From Candidatus Cloacimonadota bacterium (GTDB taxonomy: Bacteria > Cloacimonadota > Cloacimonadia > Cloacimonadales > Cloacimonadaceae), in NCBI GenBank assembly GCA_012728875.1, contig JAAYEF010000007.1, positions 1 to 62,842 of the forward strand: DNA of 62,842 nt, given 5' to 3'. This document shows, piece by piece, positions 35,545 to 45,022 of the stretch (the stretch's first letter is position 1; each line of letters begins with the position of its first letter). The position numbers and the translations under genes were made by a program. The notes under the pieces are model-generated. The model was not told the DNA's origin. It saw nothing but the letters and a program-made list of their open reading frames with translations, and made no database searches.

Positions 35545-38500
35545 TTAGTTGATGATCGCGATCTTTCCCCTTCCAGTTTTTCCGCCCATGCTCACAACGT
35601 AGAAATAGACGCCGGTCGCCACTTTTTTGCCATCGTTGTTTTTCAGGTCCCAGCTCCAGGTGAGGTTGTTCACCACAGGGTCGAAAGGACCAATGGCGGC
35701 GGACTTCACCAGGAGGCCGGAGCCATCGTAAATGCTGATCTTCCCAGACTTTCCAGCGGGGAAGTTGATGATATTGCACTGCGTGGAACCGGCTGTGACA
35801 GGGTTTGGATATGCCAGCAGATGCTTGAGATCGTCATGGTTGGTTAGATGGAATCTGGCGATATTGCCTTGGGGCGAAATGATGTTTCCAGCCAGGTCGC
35901 GCAGATTGTTGATCCTGACCTCGTATGATGCCGAACCAGTTTTGAGCTTGTTTCCCATGCGGATCTGAATGATATCTTCCTGGTGGGAAACGCTATCGAT
36001 GAAGTTGTCGGCATCGTTGGAATGGTTGCTCAAAACGTAGTTTCCCAAGATCTGGGGATTGGGGTTTTGGGCGGCAATCTCTTCACTGAAGCGGACTTGC
36101 ACAGTTTGCATGTCGTCCAACACAGAAACATCCTGAACCTTGGGCGCGGTGAGATCCTCCTCCCAGTCGAAGCTGAGAGTGAGAGCGGGAACGCTGATGC
36201 CCTGTGCGCTATACAGATCGCGGATCGTGAGCGTGTATTTTCCCGGAATTGCAGGAAGTATGGGGCTGAAGTGCAAAAACACACCGCACTGGGTGGCGAT
36301 GCTGTTCACAGAACTGGGCTGCCCCACTCCGTGGTCCACAAAGTAGAGGCTGGGGTTCAGAGCCTGTCCGCCCATCTGCTGATCAAAAAGGACTTTCACC
36401 GTGTTTGAGCTCACCATGCGGGTTTCCAAAACCTGTGGAACTGAATATGGCACAACGGATTGCCACACGCTGGGTATGCTTTCCGAAGGCGAATAGGAAG
36501 CATCGATTGCGGTGATCGCATAGGAATATTTGCTGCCTTCTGCAAGACCTTCGTCCATCCACTCCACATCACTCAATTCCACCAAAATTTCGGGGCTGGA
36601 ATCCTCTTCCCTGCGATAGATCCGATATGAATCTGCGCCGCTGTCGATCCAGGAAAGGCGCACCCTGCTTTCGTTTTCGGCTTGGGCGATGAAGTTGATC
36701 GGGGTGGGCGGTCCGGTGTGGGGATCCTCCGTTGTCCATTCAACGCAAACCACTGTGTCCGGAGCGGTTTCGTAGTTGGTTAAAAAATAGGGGCGGTTAT
36801 TCGCATCCTTGTAGGTCAAAATGCCGTAGTTGCGGAAGCTTTTGCCATAGAAAACCGGCTTGAATTTGCCGTCGATATGTTTCAGAATGTAGAGGTTGGG
36901 AGAAATAGCCAGGATGAGTTCGTCCCTGCCGTCGCCATCAAGGTCGTAAGCCGTGATGGTGCTTTGAGATATCACATCGTTGAACATGATGGAGCCCATG
37001 CTGGCATAGTTGTTGTTCGACACACCTTTGAAGCCCTCAAAATACCAGAAACTGCGGTTCGGGTCCATGTTGTCGGTGTGATAGCCGCCCACAAAGAAAT
37101 CCTTGCGGCCGTTGCCGTCAAAGTCGCCAGCGGCAAGGCTGTAGGTGTTTCCCACCGGCATTCTGTGGCTCCAAACCAGGTTATCCAAGTTGTCGTTTCT
37201 GATTTCGTAGATCATGACGTCGCCGTCGGTGTCCGCAGTCAGGATATCTTTCAGATTGTCGCCATCGAAGTTTCCCACGATGATGGTGGGCACAAAGGTG
37301 TTGCGAAAATCAGTTGGGCTGGTGTTGCGCAGGGTATTTTTCGGCACAAAGGTGTTTCCGGAACGCTTGTAGGCTTGAACCACACGCTCTGCGGGCAGGT
37401 TTTTCACCAAAAGAATGTCGTCAACTCCGTCTCCAGAGTAGTCCACAATGGTTCCGCCCGTGATGGAAGGCTCTTCCCAAAGCTCGATATTTGGATAGTT
37501 GCTGATGGTCTGACTGTCCATCAAAACAGCTGTATCCCCTTTCAGGAGAAGCAGTTCCTGTCCCAAACCATTGGTATCACCCGCACCAAGGAGCCAAAAG
37601 CTGTCGTTGAAGGAGTGTTTTCGGATATGTCCCGCCGGACTTGGCTGATAGACAAAGACCCCGCCGTAGCCGGTTTTGGGCAGATCCATCGCCACATATT
37701 CCTTGATGCCATCGCCATCGTAGTCATACATATAGTTCAGCGGAACCCTAGCCTGGCCTATTTCGGTCCAGGTGTAGCCATGGCTGGGGACCACTTCATA
37801 TTGGATATCCAAATAATCTTCGTATTCCTGCGAAAGATAGGTCAAGTTTCCGGGGTCGGTGGCTTTGACCCTGATACTGATCGGACCCTGGGGCAAGTGC
37901 GGCGGAACTGCCCAAACGTGGACGCTGTCCAAAACCGCACCGTAAACGCTGTGGCTGAAGCCTGCCGAGTCCCTGATCATGAGTTCGCTTCTCACCTGTT
38001 CGTCAAAAACTGCTGAAACATAGAAGCGCAGGTTGGGACCGTCGTAGCGGCTGAATCCCATCAAGGACGGCACCTTCATTGCGGGCGGACTGTAGTCGTA
38101 AATCACGCTGCGGAAAAAATTGAACTTTTGCCCGGCAGTGTTTTCATATTGCACGCGGATCATGTATTCCCCTTCGGGAAAAGCTTCCGGAATGAAAAAA
38201 TGTGCCAGGACATCGTTTTCCACAGGCTGGTAATGGTGGAAAGGATAGTTTTGATGGGTTTCCACGTCGAACCAATCCAGAATGGACGGCACTTTGGTGT
38301 TGCTATACATCACGCTGTAGCGGAAAAAATCGTCCCCGGCAATGGTGCCCTTGATGTCAAAACTCTGGGTCACCCCGCTGTGTTCCAAAGGTTCATCCAC
38401 ATAGATCAGGGGCGCGTTCACGTTTTCCAAAAGCCTGCGGGTGTTCAGAAGACCGTGTCCATAATACATATCGAAGCCGGGAGCGCCAAGATCGTCTGCG

Positions 38501-39735
38501 GAAGTGAGCAGACGCGAGCGCACCTCGTCCGGACTGAGCCCGGGATGCAAAGACAAAAGCAGAGCCGCCGCTCCCGCCACAAAGGGCGAAGACATCGAGG
38601 TTCCGCTTTGTTCAAAATATTGTTCACCCACATTCAGCTTGTAGGTGCTCAGAACCGTTTCGCCTGGGGCAACAATGTCCAGATCCGGACCATAGCTGGA
38701 AAAGCCCGCCAAGGTGCGGTTGCGGTTAACGGCTCCAACTGAGATCACGTTTGAAAGCTTGGCTGGATAGCTGAGGATGGGACCGGGGTCGTTGCCTGCT
38801 GATGCAACGATGGTCATGCCTTTTGAGTAGGCATAGTCGCAGGCATCGGCAATGATTGGGGAATAATTTGGGTCTCCCCAGCTAAGGTTGACCACATGAC
38901 AGCCGTTGTCGGCAGCGTAGATGATGGCAGCCGCGGCATCGTCGTCCTGCAGGTAGCCCTGCCCGGTGGTGGTGCGAAAACCCGCGCGGATGGGCATGAT
39001 CTTCACGTTCCAACACACTCCGGAGATGCCCACAGAGTTGTTCCCCACCGCGCCGATGATTCCGGCAACGTGGGTCCCGTGAAAGTTTTCGTCCTCCACA
39101 TCGTTGTCCTGATCCAAATAGTCTCCCACAGCCACGTCCGCCATCTCCGGCGCGTCTGCAAAGTCCCAACCGCACCAGTCATCGATGTAGCCGTTTCCGT
39201 CGTCGTCGATGCCGTTGTCGTGCAAGCCAAGGGCGGGGTCTTCCCCGGGATTGATATACATATTTGCCTGCAGATCGGGATGGTTGATGAGACAGCCGGA
39301 ATCTATGATTCCCACAATCACTTGCGAGCTTCCGGTGCTGTAATTCCAAGCCTGCGGATTGGATACCATTTCATGGAATTGCTCATTGTAAAGCGGGTCG
39401 TTCGGAGTCAAGTGCAGTTCGGAAAGATAGTTCGGCTGCACATATTCGATGCCGGGAAAACTGAGTTTCCCCTCATGCAGGGTGTCCCAATCCGGTTCTT
39501 CTGCCAGGTTAACCAAATAGTAGTGCGGCAGATGCATACCCTTGATCGGTCTGAGGGAAAAAGCGCCATGGCGGTCGAGCCAGGAATCGAAATCAGTCAA
39601 GCCGCTGCGGTCGGATTTGACATTGAGCGGCATTTGGGATTTCACAATCACCTGCTTGGGGGTAACGCCAAGGGCTGGCAAAACCGTTGCCAGCCCCAGA
39701 AAGATGATCAGGATCCAGAGATGTGTTTTTTTCAT
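35545..39735 (-). CDS. Secreted S8 (subtilisin-family) peptidase with propeller-like repeats and sorting domain
   Basis: A 1396-residue exported protein. The signal peptide covers about residues 6-23. The S8 catalytic triad is intact: Asp145 (GIIDSG), His219 (HGTHVAG) and Ser380 (GTSMSSP), with Asn315 for the oxyanion hole. An acidic DNGIDDDGNGYIDDW loop near 172-187 may bind calcium. FG-GAP/VCBS-like Asp-rich repeats of the form DYDGDGIKE or DLDGDGRDE follow, then a fibronectin-like module and Ig-like domains. The C-terminal domain begins LLAYPNPV and ends with a GVYFYVV strand, as in FlgD-like/type IX-style sorting. It is the last gene of a three-gene operon with the PorV/PorQ-like barrel (6-base gap) and M6-like protein. 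Confidence 0.88.
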   Translation of the reverse strand: MKKTHLWILIIFLGLATVLPALGVTPKQVIVKSQMPLNVKSDRSGLTDFDSWLDRHGAFSLRPIKGMHLPHYYLVNLAEEPDWDTLHEGKLSFPGIEYVQPNYLSELHLTPNDPLYNEQFHEMVSNPQAWNYSTGSSQVIVGIIDSGCLINHPDLQANMYINPGEDPALGLHDNGIDDDGNGYIDDWCGWDFADAPEMADVAVGDYLDQDNDVEDENFHGTHVAGIIGAVGNNSVGISGVCWNVKIMPIRAGFRTTTGQGYLQDDDAAAAIIYAADNGCHVVNLSWGDPNYSPIIADACDYAYSKGMTIVASAGNDPGPILSYPAKLSNVISVGAVNRNRTLAGFSSYGPDLDIVAPGETVLSTYKLNVGEQYFEQSGTSMSSPFVAGAAALLLSLHPGLSPDEVRSRLLTSADDLGAPGFDMYYGHGLLNTRRLLENVNAPLIYVDEPLEHSGVTQSFDIKGTIAGDDFFRYSVMYSNTKVPSILDWFDVETHQNYPFHHYQPVENDVLAHFFIPEAFPEGEYMIRVQYENTAGQKFNFFRSVIYDYSPPAMKVPSLMGFSRYDGPNLRFYVSAVFDEQVRSELMIRDSAGFSHSVYGAVLDSVHVWAVPPHLPQGPISIRVKATDPGNLTYLSQEYEDYLDIQYEVVPSHGYTWTEIGQARVPLNYMYDYDGDGIKEYVAMDLPKTGYGGVFVYQPSPAGHIRKHSFNDSFWLLGAGDTNGLGQELLLLKGDTAVLMDSQTISNYPNIELWEEPSITGGTIVDYSGDGVDDILLVKNLPAERVVQAYKRSGNTFVPKNTLRNTSPTDFRNTFVPTIIVGNFDGDNLKDILTADTDGDVMIYEIRNDNLDNLVWSHRMPVGNTYSLAAGDFDGNGRKDFFVGGYHTDNMDPNRSFWYFEGFKGVSNNNYASMGSIMFNDVISQSTITAYDLDGDGRDELILAISPNLYILKHIDGKFKPVFYGKSFRNYGILTYKDANNRPYFLTNYETAPDTVVCVEWTTEDPHTGPPTPINFIAQAENESRVRLSWIDSGADSYRIYRREEDSSPEILVELSDVEWMDEGLAEGSKYSYAITAIDASYSPSESIPSVWQSVVPYSVPQVLETRMVSSNTVKVLFDQQMGGQALNPSLYFVDHGVGQPSSVNSIATQCGVFLHFSPILPAIPGKYTLTIRDLYSAQGISVPALTLSFDWEEDLTAPKVQDVSVLDDMQTVQVRFSEEIAAQNPNPQILGNYVLSNHSNDADNFIDSVSHQEDIIQIRMGNKLKTGSASYEVRINNLRDLAGNIISPQGNIARFHLTNHDDLKHLLAYPNPVTAGSTQCNIINFPAGKSGKISIYDGSGLLVKSAAIGPFDPVVNNLTWSWDLKNNDGKKVATGVYFYVVSMGGKTGRGKIAIIN

Positions 39736-39741
39736 GGTTTG

Positions 39742-40644
39742 TTAAAAACGATAGCTGATGCCGAGGGAATGGATGTCGTTCAGGTTGTGGGAAAATGCAG
39801 CCCAGCCATAGTCCAGGCCGATGTTTTTCCAGCGAACGCCCAGGCCGGCGGTCAGGTTTTCGGCGTCGTGGTTGATCTTATAGCCGGCGCGCACCATCGC
39901 CAGACCATAGATGCCAAACTCAGCGCTCACCGCACCTTTCCAGTTTTCATCGATGGCTTTGGTTCCGCTGAGTTCCACTTTCAAGCCGTGTTCTCCAAAT
40001 TCAAAGCTCTTGCTGAGATCCATTTCCAAACCGATGGGGAAAAGTGTGCGCTCTTCGTTCATGGCGGATGAAAAGCCGAGGTTGCGAACAGCCATGCTGA
40101 ATTGGGTGTCTTTGAGCGGCGTGAGCCAGGTGAATCCCAGATCCGAGTGCAGGCCATAGCTGGAATCGGTGTTCAGTTTTTCATAAACCAAACCGGCATT
40201 GATTCCGGCATAGATCGAAGGCGTGAGCCGGATGGCATAGTTTCCCAGGAGGTCCACATCCAAAGGAGAATATTCGCCGATCAGGAGTCCGTTGTCGTCC
40301 CTGATCTCAATCTGACCATAGTCAAGTGTGCGCAACGCCATGCCAAAATGGAACTTGCGGTTTGAATATGAATAGAAGACGTTGTTTGCAGCGGTGTCTT
40401 CCAGCCAGCGGGTGTGCACTGCGCCCAAGGCTTGGTGTGAAGCGGTGGCAGAAGCCGCAGGCTGACGCAAAAACGCTGTGAGCTCGGCTCCGCTGCTGAT
40501 GCCTCTGCCCGCTAGGGCCAAAGAAACCGGATCGCCGCCGATGTCCAAAAACTGGTATCCATATTGACCGGCATTGGAGGGAATCCCGGCAACCAGAGAG
40601 CTTGCCACCAGGATTAGGATTATGCTTAAAATTCTGTTTTTCAT
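39742..40644 (-). CDS. PorV/PorQ-like outer-membrane beta-barrel protein
   Basis: A 300-residue protein with signal peptide (residues 1-19) and a beta-rich body. The early FLDIGGDPVSLALAGRGI segment (about 32-49) is the signature of the PorV/PorQ (UPF0164-type) family, FadL-like barrels. It closes with GISYRF, an outer-membrane-type C-terminal Phe. In type IX secretion, PorV shuttles and PorQ helps attach cargo with C-terminal sorting domains. Its position between two such cargo genes suggests a dedicated partner (inference). It is 12 bases after the M6-like gene. Confidence 0.78.
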   Translation of the reverse strand: MKNRILSIILILVASSLVAGIPSNAGQYGYQFLDIGGDPVSLALAGRGISSGAELTAFLRQPAASATASHQALGAVHTRWLEDTAANNVFYSYSNRKFHFGMALRTLDYGQIEIRDDNGLLIGEYSPLDVDLLGNYAIRLTPSIYAGINAGLVYEKLNTDSSYGLHSDLGFTWLTPLKDTQFSMAVRNLGFSSAMNEERTLFPIGLEMDLSKSFEFGEHGLKVELSGTKAIDENWKGAVSAEFGIYGLAMVRAGYKINHDAENLTAGLGVRWKNIGLDYGWAAFSHNLNDIHSLGISYRF

Positions 40645-40656
40645 CGTTTTGCTTCC

Positions 40657-43600
40657 TTATTTTTCCACCGCGAATTTGATGCTGCGTGATTCCTTGCCGT
40701 CTGAAATCACAGCGATATAAACACCGCTGCCCAGTTTTTCGGCTGGGATGCTGATCAGGTCGCGATTGCGCAAATATGCTTTGGCCTGTCCCTTTTGACT
40801 GTGAATCAGGCTTCCTTTGATGTCAAAAATCCGCACTTCCAACTGGGCGTCCCGGCTGGTCATTACGTTTAAGGTAAGTTTTTGGTCATAGATGGATTTG
40901 AGCGGGTTGGGAAAGATATACAATTCGCCGGGAACGAAGAGTTCCGCGGTCTCATATTGGTTTGTAAGCCCTGCCAAACCTCGGCTGGCAGTGCGTTGCA
41001 GATTGCCATATTCCGTGTCCCAGCCGGGTTTGAGGTCGTTCAAATCTATATCTGGCAAAATCTGGCGATGCACAGCTCCATCGTCGCAGGCAAGCCAGGC
41101 ATAAACTTGGCCGTCTGAACCTTCAGCGATGATGGGCAGGTTGCGGCTGCGTCTTCCAAACGACACGGGAAAACCGGGTTTATAGCGGAAATTGTCTTCC
41201 CAACACATGAGCCGATTGTGAGAAAACGCTCCCAAAATCTCATTCTTGCCGTCGTGATCTATGTCCGCAACCAAAACCCCGGCATTGAAAGCCAAGGAAT
41301 CTGATGCAGCCAGAGCCAGTGGAGCTGGACTGACCAAAGAGCCGGCATAATCGATCACTGCCACTCCGCGGTCAGAGGAAATCAACAGGTCCAAAGTCCC
41401 GTTCTGATCCCAGTCCGCGATTGTGAGCGGAGCAGTCGTATGCATATCGTGAACGTAGGGAAAACCTGGCAGAACTTTGTTTTCAGAATCGAACACATAT
41501 ATGGAATTAAGGCATTGCACAATCAGATCGGGTTCGCCAGAATCCGTTTGAGGATTAACCGGAGCCGCAAAGATTCCCACCAGAGTGGAATCCGCCGGCA
41601 CTGGCAGCAAACGGTCTGAAACACTGCCCTTGAACTCTGAAACATAAAACAGCTCATCCTGACGCCAGGGAATGAAAAGACTGTTGTCGAGCCATGCCAT
41701 GTTTGTGGCTATCGGACCTTCAAAAGTTGTGATCTCTTGGATCTGCTTGGAATTTGGGTCATATTTATGCAGGCTCCCCTTTCCATCGGAACTGTCGTTG
41801 AAAGCCAGGAAAAGCGACTCTTCGGTTGAAACAGGATGCGTTGCCCAGGTTTTTCCAGCAAAGTTTGGCAGATATTCGCCGCCATCATGATCCAATCTGA
41901 ACAAGCGGGCAGTGGTTCCCACCTGCATGGGGAAAAAGAATTCACTGCCAGTCCACACGTAAAGTTGCTCCATGGGCATGCGTGAAATGGGAAATCCCGG
42001 CAGGGGCTGCTCGTTTTTCCAGATGTGGATCTGGCCATCCGGCTGAGGATAAACCAGTTCCAGCCTGCCATCGCCGTCAAAATCCACAGCGCAGGCATTG
42101 ATGGGATTGGGTCCGCCATATCCGGTGGAAAGGCTCCAGCCAAAGCGCACGGAAAAGGTCATCGTGTTGCCGTTTTCGCTGATATCGTAGATTTCCAGCG
42201 GGATGCCGCCATAATAGCTTTCCGCAGTGGGCAGCGAAAGCATTCCATTGTGGGTTTGCTGGCCAAAATAGTCGTTGTTGTCGGCGCGGAAGCTGTCGTA
42301 AGGTCCGCCATACTTATATTGGTCTGCAGCGGCGGTGTCCAGATGCTGAATGCCATCGGCTTCTTCCAGGTCAATTCCTTTGTGGCTGGCATCGGCGTTG
42401 ATGGTGTTCATATCAAAGTTCGCCGTAAAGTTTTCTGCAATCACGTTTTCATCGATGTGCCAGATCATAAGACCGCTTCCATCCACAGGCCCGCTCATGC
42501 CGATGGGAATCGGTCCGCCCAAACCCGGAAGCATGAAGTCCCACTCGCTGCCCTTGTAGCGGTTTTTCATGAAATTGAAAAAGGGCAGTTCGGGGTAATG
42601 TTCATAGTAATCCTGATCTGGATCGGGGAGCAGCGCAAAAGTGTAGCTGGGCAGTCCGTTATAGGGGTTAAGGCTGCCATCCGGATTCTGTTGGCGGTTT
42701 TCGATCAGAAAATATTCCGCATCAGAAATGGGGATTTTATAGACCCTGTTGTTCACAAACGTGTGGTTCAAAAAATGTTCCACAGGCAGGTCCTGTGCAT
42801 CGGAAGTGACCACGATGGGGTTTTCCCAACCCAGAAAAACCCGACACCAAGCGCTGACCTGAGCGGGAACATAGCCGCTTGCATTCCAGATCCCGGTGCC
42901 CATAAGTCCCCAGTTTCCAATTCCTTGCGAGGATCCGTTGCTGGAAACATTGTCAAAGAGCGAGGGCAAACCCAAAATGTGGCCAAACTGATGGCAAAGC
43001 ACGCCATACAGGCTGAAAAGATACACGTCTGCGTTGTCATCATTTTCACCGGGGAAATAATTCTGAAACTCGTGTTCGGGGACGATCACGATATTTGTAA
43101 GATTAACCCCATCAGCCGGATAGCCCGGGTAGTCGTCGTTGTCTTCATCAAACCAGTATTGCAGGCGTGCTCGCGTGAGAAAAGTTGACCAAATCCCTTC
43201 GGTAGCGGTGCCGTTGATATCGGATTCCTGACCCGCTCCAGCGTGAAAGATGATGACTCCGCCATATTGGCTGAAATCGATCAGCGGATCCGCCATCTGC
43301 ATGGTGCTTTGAAAGAATTCCTGCAAGCGGGCATCGATGCTGTCCGAGGAATCCGCACCGTAATACGCCAGGTTTTGGGGCAGGGTGAAAACATCCGGAT
43401 ACAGGGTGTAGTGCAGGTTGTAGGCGCCATGCGAAGCATCGTTGAAAAAGTCGCCCAAATGGATCATCCAACGGTTGAAAAACTCTTCATCGTGAACCAG
43501 ATAATCCGGATACTGGGCTGTGGTGGCAAACTTTACGTCGCTGAATTGCACCCGCAGCACAAGAATATTGTTGGGCAGATTTTTGGGTCTGTCCCACAAA

Positions 43601-43755
43601 CCCGGTGAAGCCAAACGCGGATTTTCCACCCGGGTTGGTTCAAAACCGGGAGGAAGCTGTTTGCTGAGGGGATGCGGCGGTACCATTGCACCAAGCAAAG
43701 TCATCGCAAACAGTGCGGTGATCAGGCTAAAAGCCCGTTTATACTTTCTGGGCAT
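40657..43755 (-). CDS. Secreted M6-like protein with altered zinc motif and sorting domain
   Basis: A 1032-residue exported protein of the immune-inhibitor-A (M6) type. Its signal peptide is residues 1-23. The M6 domain includes SDVKFATT near 72-79, a SHGAYNLHY segment near 108-116 and the metal site region GVLCHQFGHILGLPSLFDN (about 251-269). The usual HExxH reads His255-Gln-Phe-Gly-His259, so the catalytic Glu is replaced by Gln. The later part has VCBS-like repeats (DFDGDGRLE, DIDHDGKNE) and a C-terminal sorting domain from YIFPNPL to VEK. The ATG at 43755 is chosen for AGGAG seven bases upstream. It is first in the operon, with a candidate promoter at 43834-43862. Confidence 0.82.
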   Translation of the reverse strand: MPRKYKRAFSLITALFAMTLLGAMVPPHPLSKQLPPGFEPTRVENPRLASPGLWDRPKNLPNNILVLRVQFSDVKFATTAQYPDYLVHDEEFFNRWMIHLGDFFNDASHGAYNLHYTLYPDVFTLPQNLAYYGADSSDSIDARLQEFFQSTMQMADPLIDFSQYGGVIIFHAGAGQESDINGTATEGIWSTFLTRARLQYWFDEDNDDYPGYPADGVNLTNIVIVPEHEFQNYFPGENDDNADVYLFSLYGVLCHQFGHILGLPSLFDNVSSNGSSQGIGNWGLMGTGIWNASGYVPAQVSAWCRVFLGWENPIVVTSDAQDLPVEHFLNHTFVNNRVYKIPISDAEYFLIENRQQNPDGSLNPYNGLPSYTFALLPDPDQDYYEHYPELPFFNFMKNRYKGSEWDFMLPGLGGPIPIGMSGPVDGSGLMIWHIDENVIAENFTANFDMNTINADASHKGIDLEEADGIQHLDTAAADQYKYGGPYDSFRADNNDYFGQQTHNGMLSLPTAESYYGGIPLEIYDISENGNTMTFSVRFGWSLSTGYGGPNPINACAVDFDGDGRLELVYPQPDGQIHIWKNEQPLPGFPISRMPMEQLYVWTGSEFFFPMQVGTTARLFRLDHDGGEYLPNFAGKTWATHPVSTEESLFLAFNDSSDGKGSLHKYDPNSKQIQEITTFEGPIATNMAWLDNSLFIPWRQDELFYVSEFKGSVSDRLLPVPADSTLVGIFAAPVNPQTDSGEPDLIVQCLNSIYVFDSENKVLPGFPYVHDMHTTAPLTIADWDQNGTLDLLISSDRGVAVIDYAGSLVSPAPLALAASDSLAFNAGVLVADIDHDGKNEILGAFSHNRLMCWEDNFRYKPGFPVSFGRRSRNLPIIAEGSDGQVYAWLACDDGAVHRQILPDIDLNDLKPGWDTEYGNLQRTASRGLAGLTNQYETAELFVPGELYIFPNPLKSIYDQKLTLNVMTSRDAQLEVRIFDIKGSLIHSQKGQAKAYLRNRDLISIPAEKLGSGVYIAVISDGKESRSIKFAVEK

Positions 43756-43833
43756 CACATGCTCCTGCTGATTTTTTGTAAAGATAAGAACCCGATTCAG
43801 CCGCACTGCGGCCCACGATAAACATATTAAGTC

Positions 43834-43862
43834 AACAAATCTCATCTGCATTTATGTGTCAA
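43834..43862 (-). promoter_or_regulatory. Putative promoter of the secreted-protein operon
   Basis: Minus-strand TTGACA (43857-43862), a 17-base spacer and TTTGTT (43834-43839), about 79 bases before the start codon. Confidence 0.45.
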
Positions 43863-43916
43863 CGAAAAAAGTCTGTTCTGCGTTTGAGCCTTTGCCGATT
43901 ACAAATTCAGCAACAG

Positions 43917-43938
43917 AAAAAACCGGCTCTAAAGCCGG
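43917..43938 (-). terminator. Terminator of the efp operon
   Basis: On the minus strand CCGGCT, a 4-base loop TTAG and AGCCGG are followed by TTTTTT. It lies about 110 bases beyond the stop of the small zinc-ribbon gene. Confidence 0.85.
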
Positions 43939-44048
43939 CTTTAACTTCAATGTATCTGCTCATTACGCAATGCTTTTTACACCGAAGCTCAGGGTTCATG
44001 TTTTCTTAAAAATAAGCAAACCGCTCCCCGTGCTTCATGCGAAAAGTG

Positions 44049-44258
44049 TTACAGAGTTTTTCCTGCCAGAATGTCCTCTTCGTTGCATTTGCAGATTTTC
44101 ACAAATTCATAGCGCGGGGTCCAGCCCTCGCCGCCTCTTTTGCGGTTTGCCACTATTTTGATCTTCTTGACCTCGGCGCCGCATACAGGGCAATGCACTT
44201 TACCTTCTGTGGCTGCATCGTGAGCGGTTTTCGCTGCAAAACTTTTCACTTTTCCCAT
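44049..44258 (-). CDS. Small zinc-ribbon-like protein next to efp
   Basis: A 69-residue basic protein. Four cysteines in two pairs (Cys23 and Cys26 in CPVC, Cys56 and Cys58 in CKC) suggest one bound zinc. The middle is rich in Lys/Arg and includes RGGEGWTPRYEF. The RBS GAGAGG precedes the ATG. It lies 37 bases after efp and shares its terminator, so it is probably co-transcribed. I do not recognise the family. Size, charge and the operon partner suggest a ribosome- or RNA-linked role, which is inference only. Confidence 0.68.
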   Translation of the reverse strand: MGKVKSFAAKTAHDAATEGKVHCPVCGAEVKKIKIVANRKRGGEGWTPRYEFVKICKCNEEDILAGKTL

Positions 44259-44295
44259 TCTATTCCTCTCTTTCGCCCAAAGGCGTTTAATTTAA

Positions 44296-44859
44296 TTAAT
44301 TTGCTCTTTCAATGTATTCACCGCTGCGGGTGTCGATTTTGATCTTGTCTCCCATTTCCACAAAGAAGGGAACCGTGATCCTGAGTCCTGTTTCGGTGAA
44401 AGCCGTTTTTCCTCCGCCGGAGGCTGTGTTGCCTTTGACATTGGGTTCACACTCGGCAATGGTTTGAACCACTGTGACGGGAAGCTCGATTCCCAGGATC
44501 TCGCCGCTGGGGGCAAACAGGATTGTGATCTCCATGTTTTCCAGCAGCATCAGTTCCAGTTCACCAACCACATGAGCGTCCACAGGAAGCTGCTCATAGG
44601 TTTCGCTGTCCATCATCACAAAAAGCTCGCCATCGCGATAGAGATATTCCATTTTGCGGCGCTCGACCCTCACTTCGTTGAAGGAGTCACTTTCACGCCA
44701 AGTGTTTTCCACAACCTTTCCGGAGCGGACATTTTTCAGTTTGCTGCGCATGAAGGCTGGCCCTTTGCCCGGCTTCACGTGCAAAAATTCCACCACCTCC
44801 CAGAGGTCGTCTTTAAACTCTATCACCATCCCGTTTCGGATGTCTGCCATGGTAGCCAT
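44296..44859 (-). CDS. Elongation factor P
   Basis: A 187-residue translation factor that relieves ribosome stalling at consecutive prolines. The KOW-like N-terminal domain contains the loop KPGKGPAF with the tip residue Lys32, the site modified in many bacteria. The OB domains follow, ending with the FFVEMGDKIKIDTRSGEY segment typical of EF-P. No EpmA, EpmB or other modification enzyme is in this window. The ATG at 44859 is preceded by GGAATATAC; a second ATG three codons on is possible. The upstream region holds TTGCCA and TTTATG separated by 17 bases, a possible promoter. Confidence 0.95.
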   Translation of the reverse strand: MATMADIRNGMVIEFKDDLWEVVEFLHVKPGKGPAFMRSKLKNVRSGKVVENTWRESDSFNEVRVERRKMEYLYRDGELFVMMDSETYEQLPVDAHVVGELELMLLENMEITILFAPSGEILGIELPVTVVQTIAECEPNVKGNTASGGGKTAFTETGLRITVPFFVEMGDKIKIDTRSGEYIERAN

Positions 44860-44951
44860 AATCTGTATATTCCTTACATTTTTAACTGTGTTGATCCATA
44901 AATTTCAAAGCGGCCTTTTTGGCAAGGATTTTCTATTTGAAAAAGCCAAGC

Positions 44952-44982
44952 TTGACAGGATGACGGCATTACAATTTTTGTA
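44952..44982 (+). promoter_or_regulatory. Putative promoter of the GNAT/nitrilase cluster
   Basis: TTGACA (44952-44957), a 19-base spacer and TTTGTA (44977-44982), 40 bases before the start codon of the plus-strand cluster. Confidence 0.45.
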
Positions 44983-45022
44983 TGTCCTACACAAAAATCT
45001 TTGAATCGAGAAAGGAAGTGTC

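Noticed and set aside
36877-38016. Long plus-strand frame within the S8 gene
   Set aside because: Composition typical of antisense shadows and no motifs; the S8 triad is on the minus strand.
42025-43188. 387-codon plus-strand frame within the M6-like gene
   Set aside because: Antisense shadow of a clearly supported protein.
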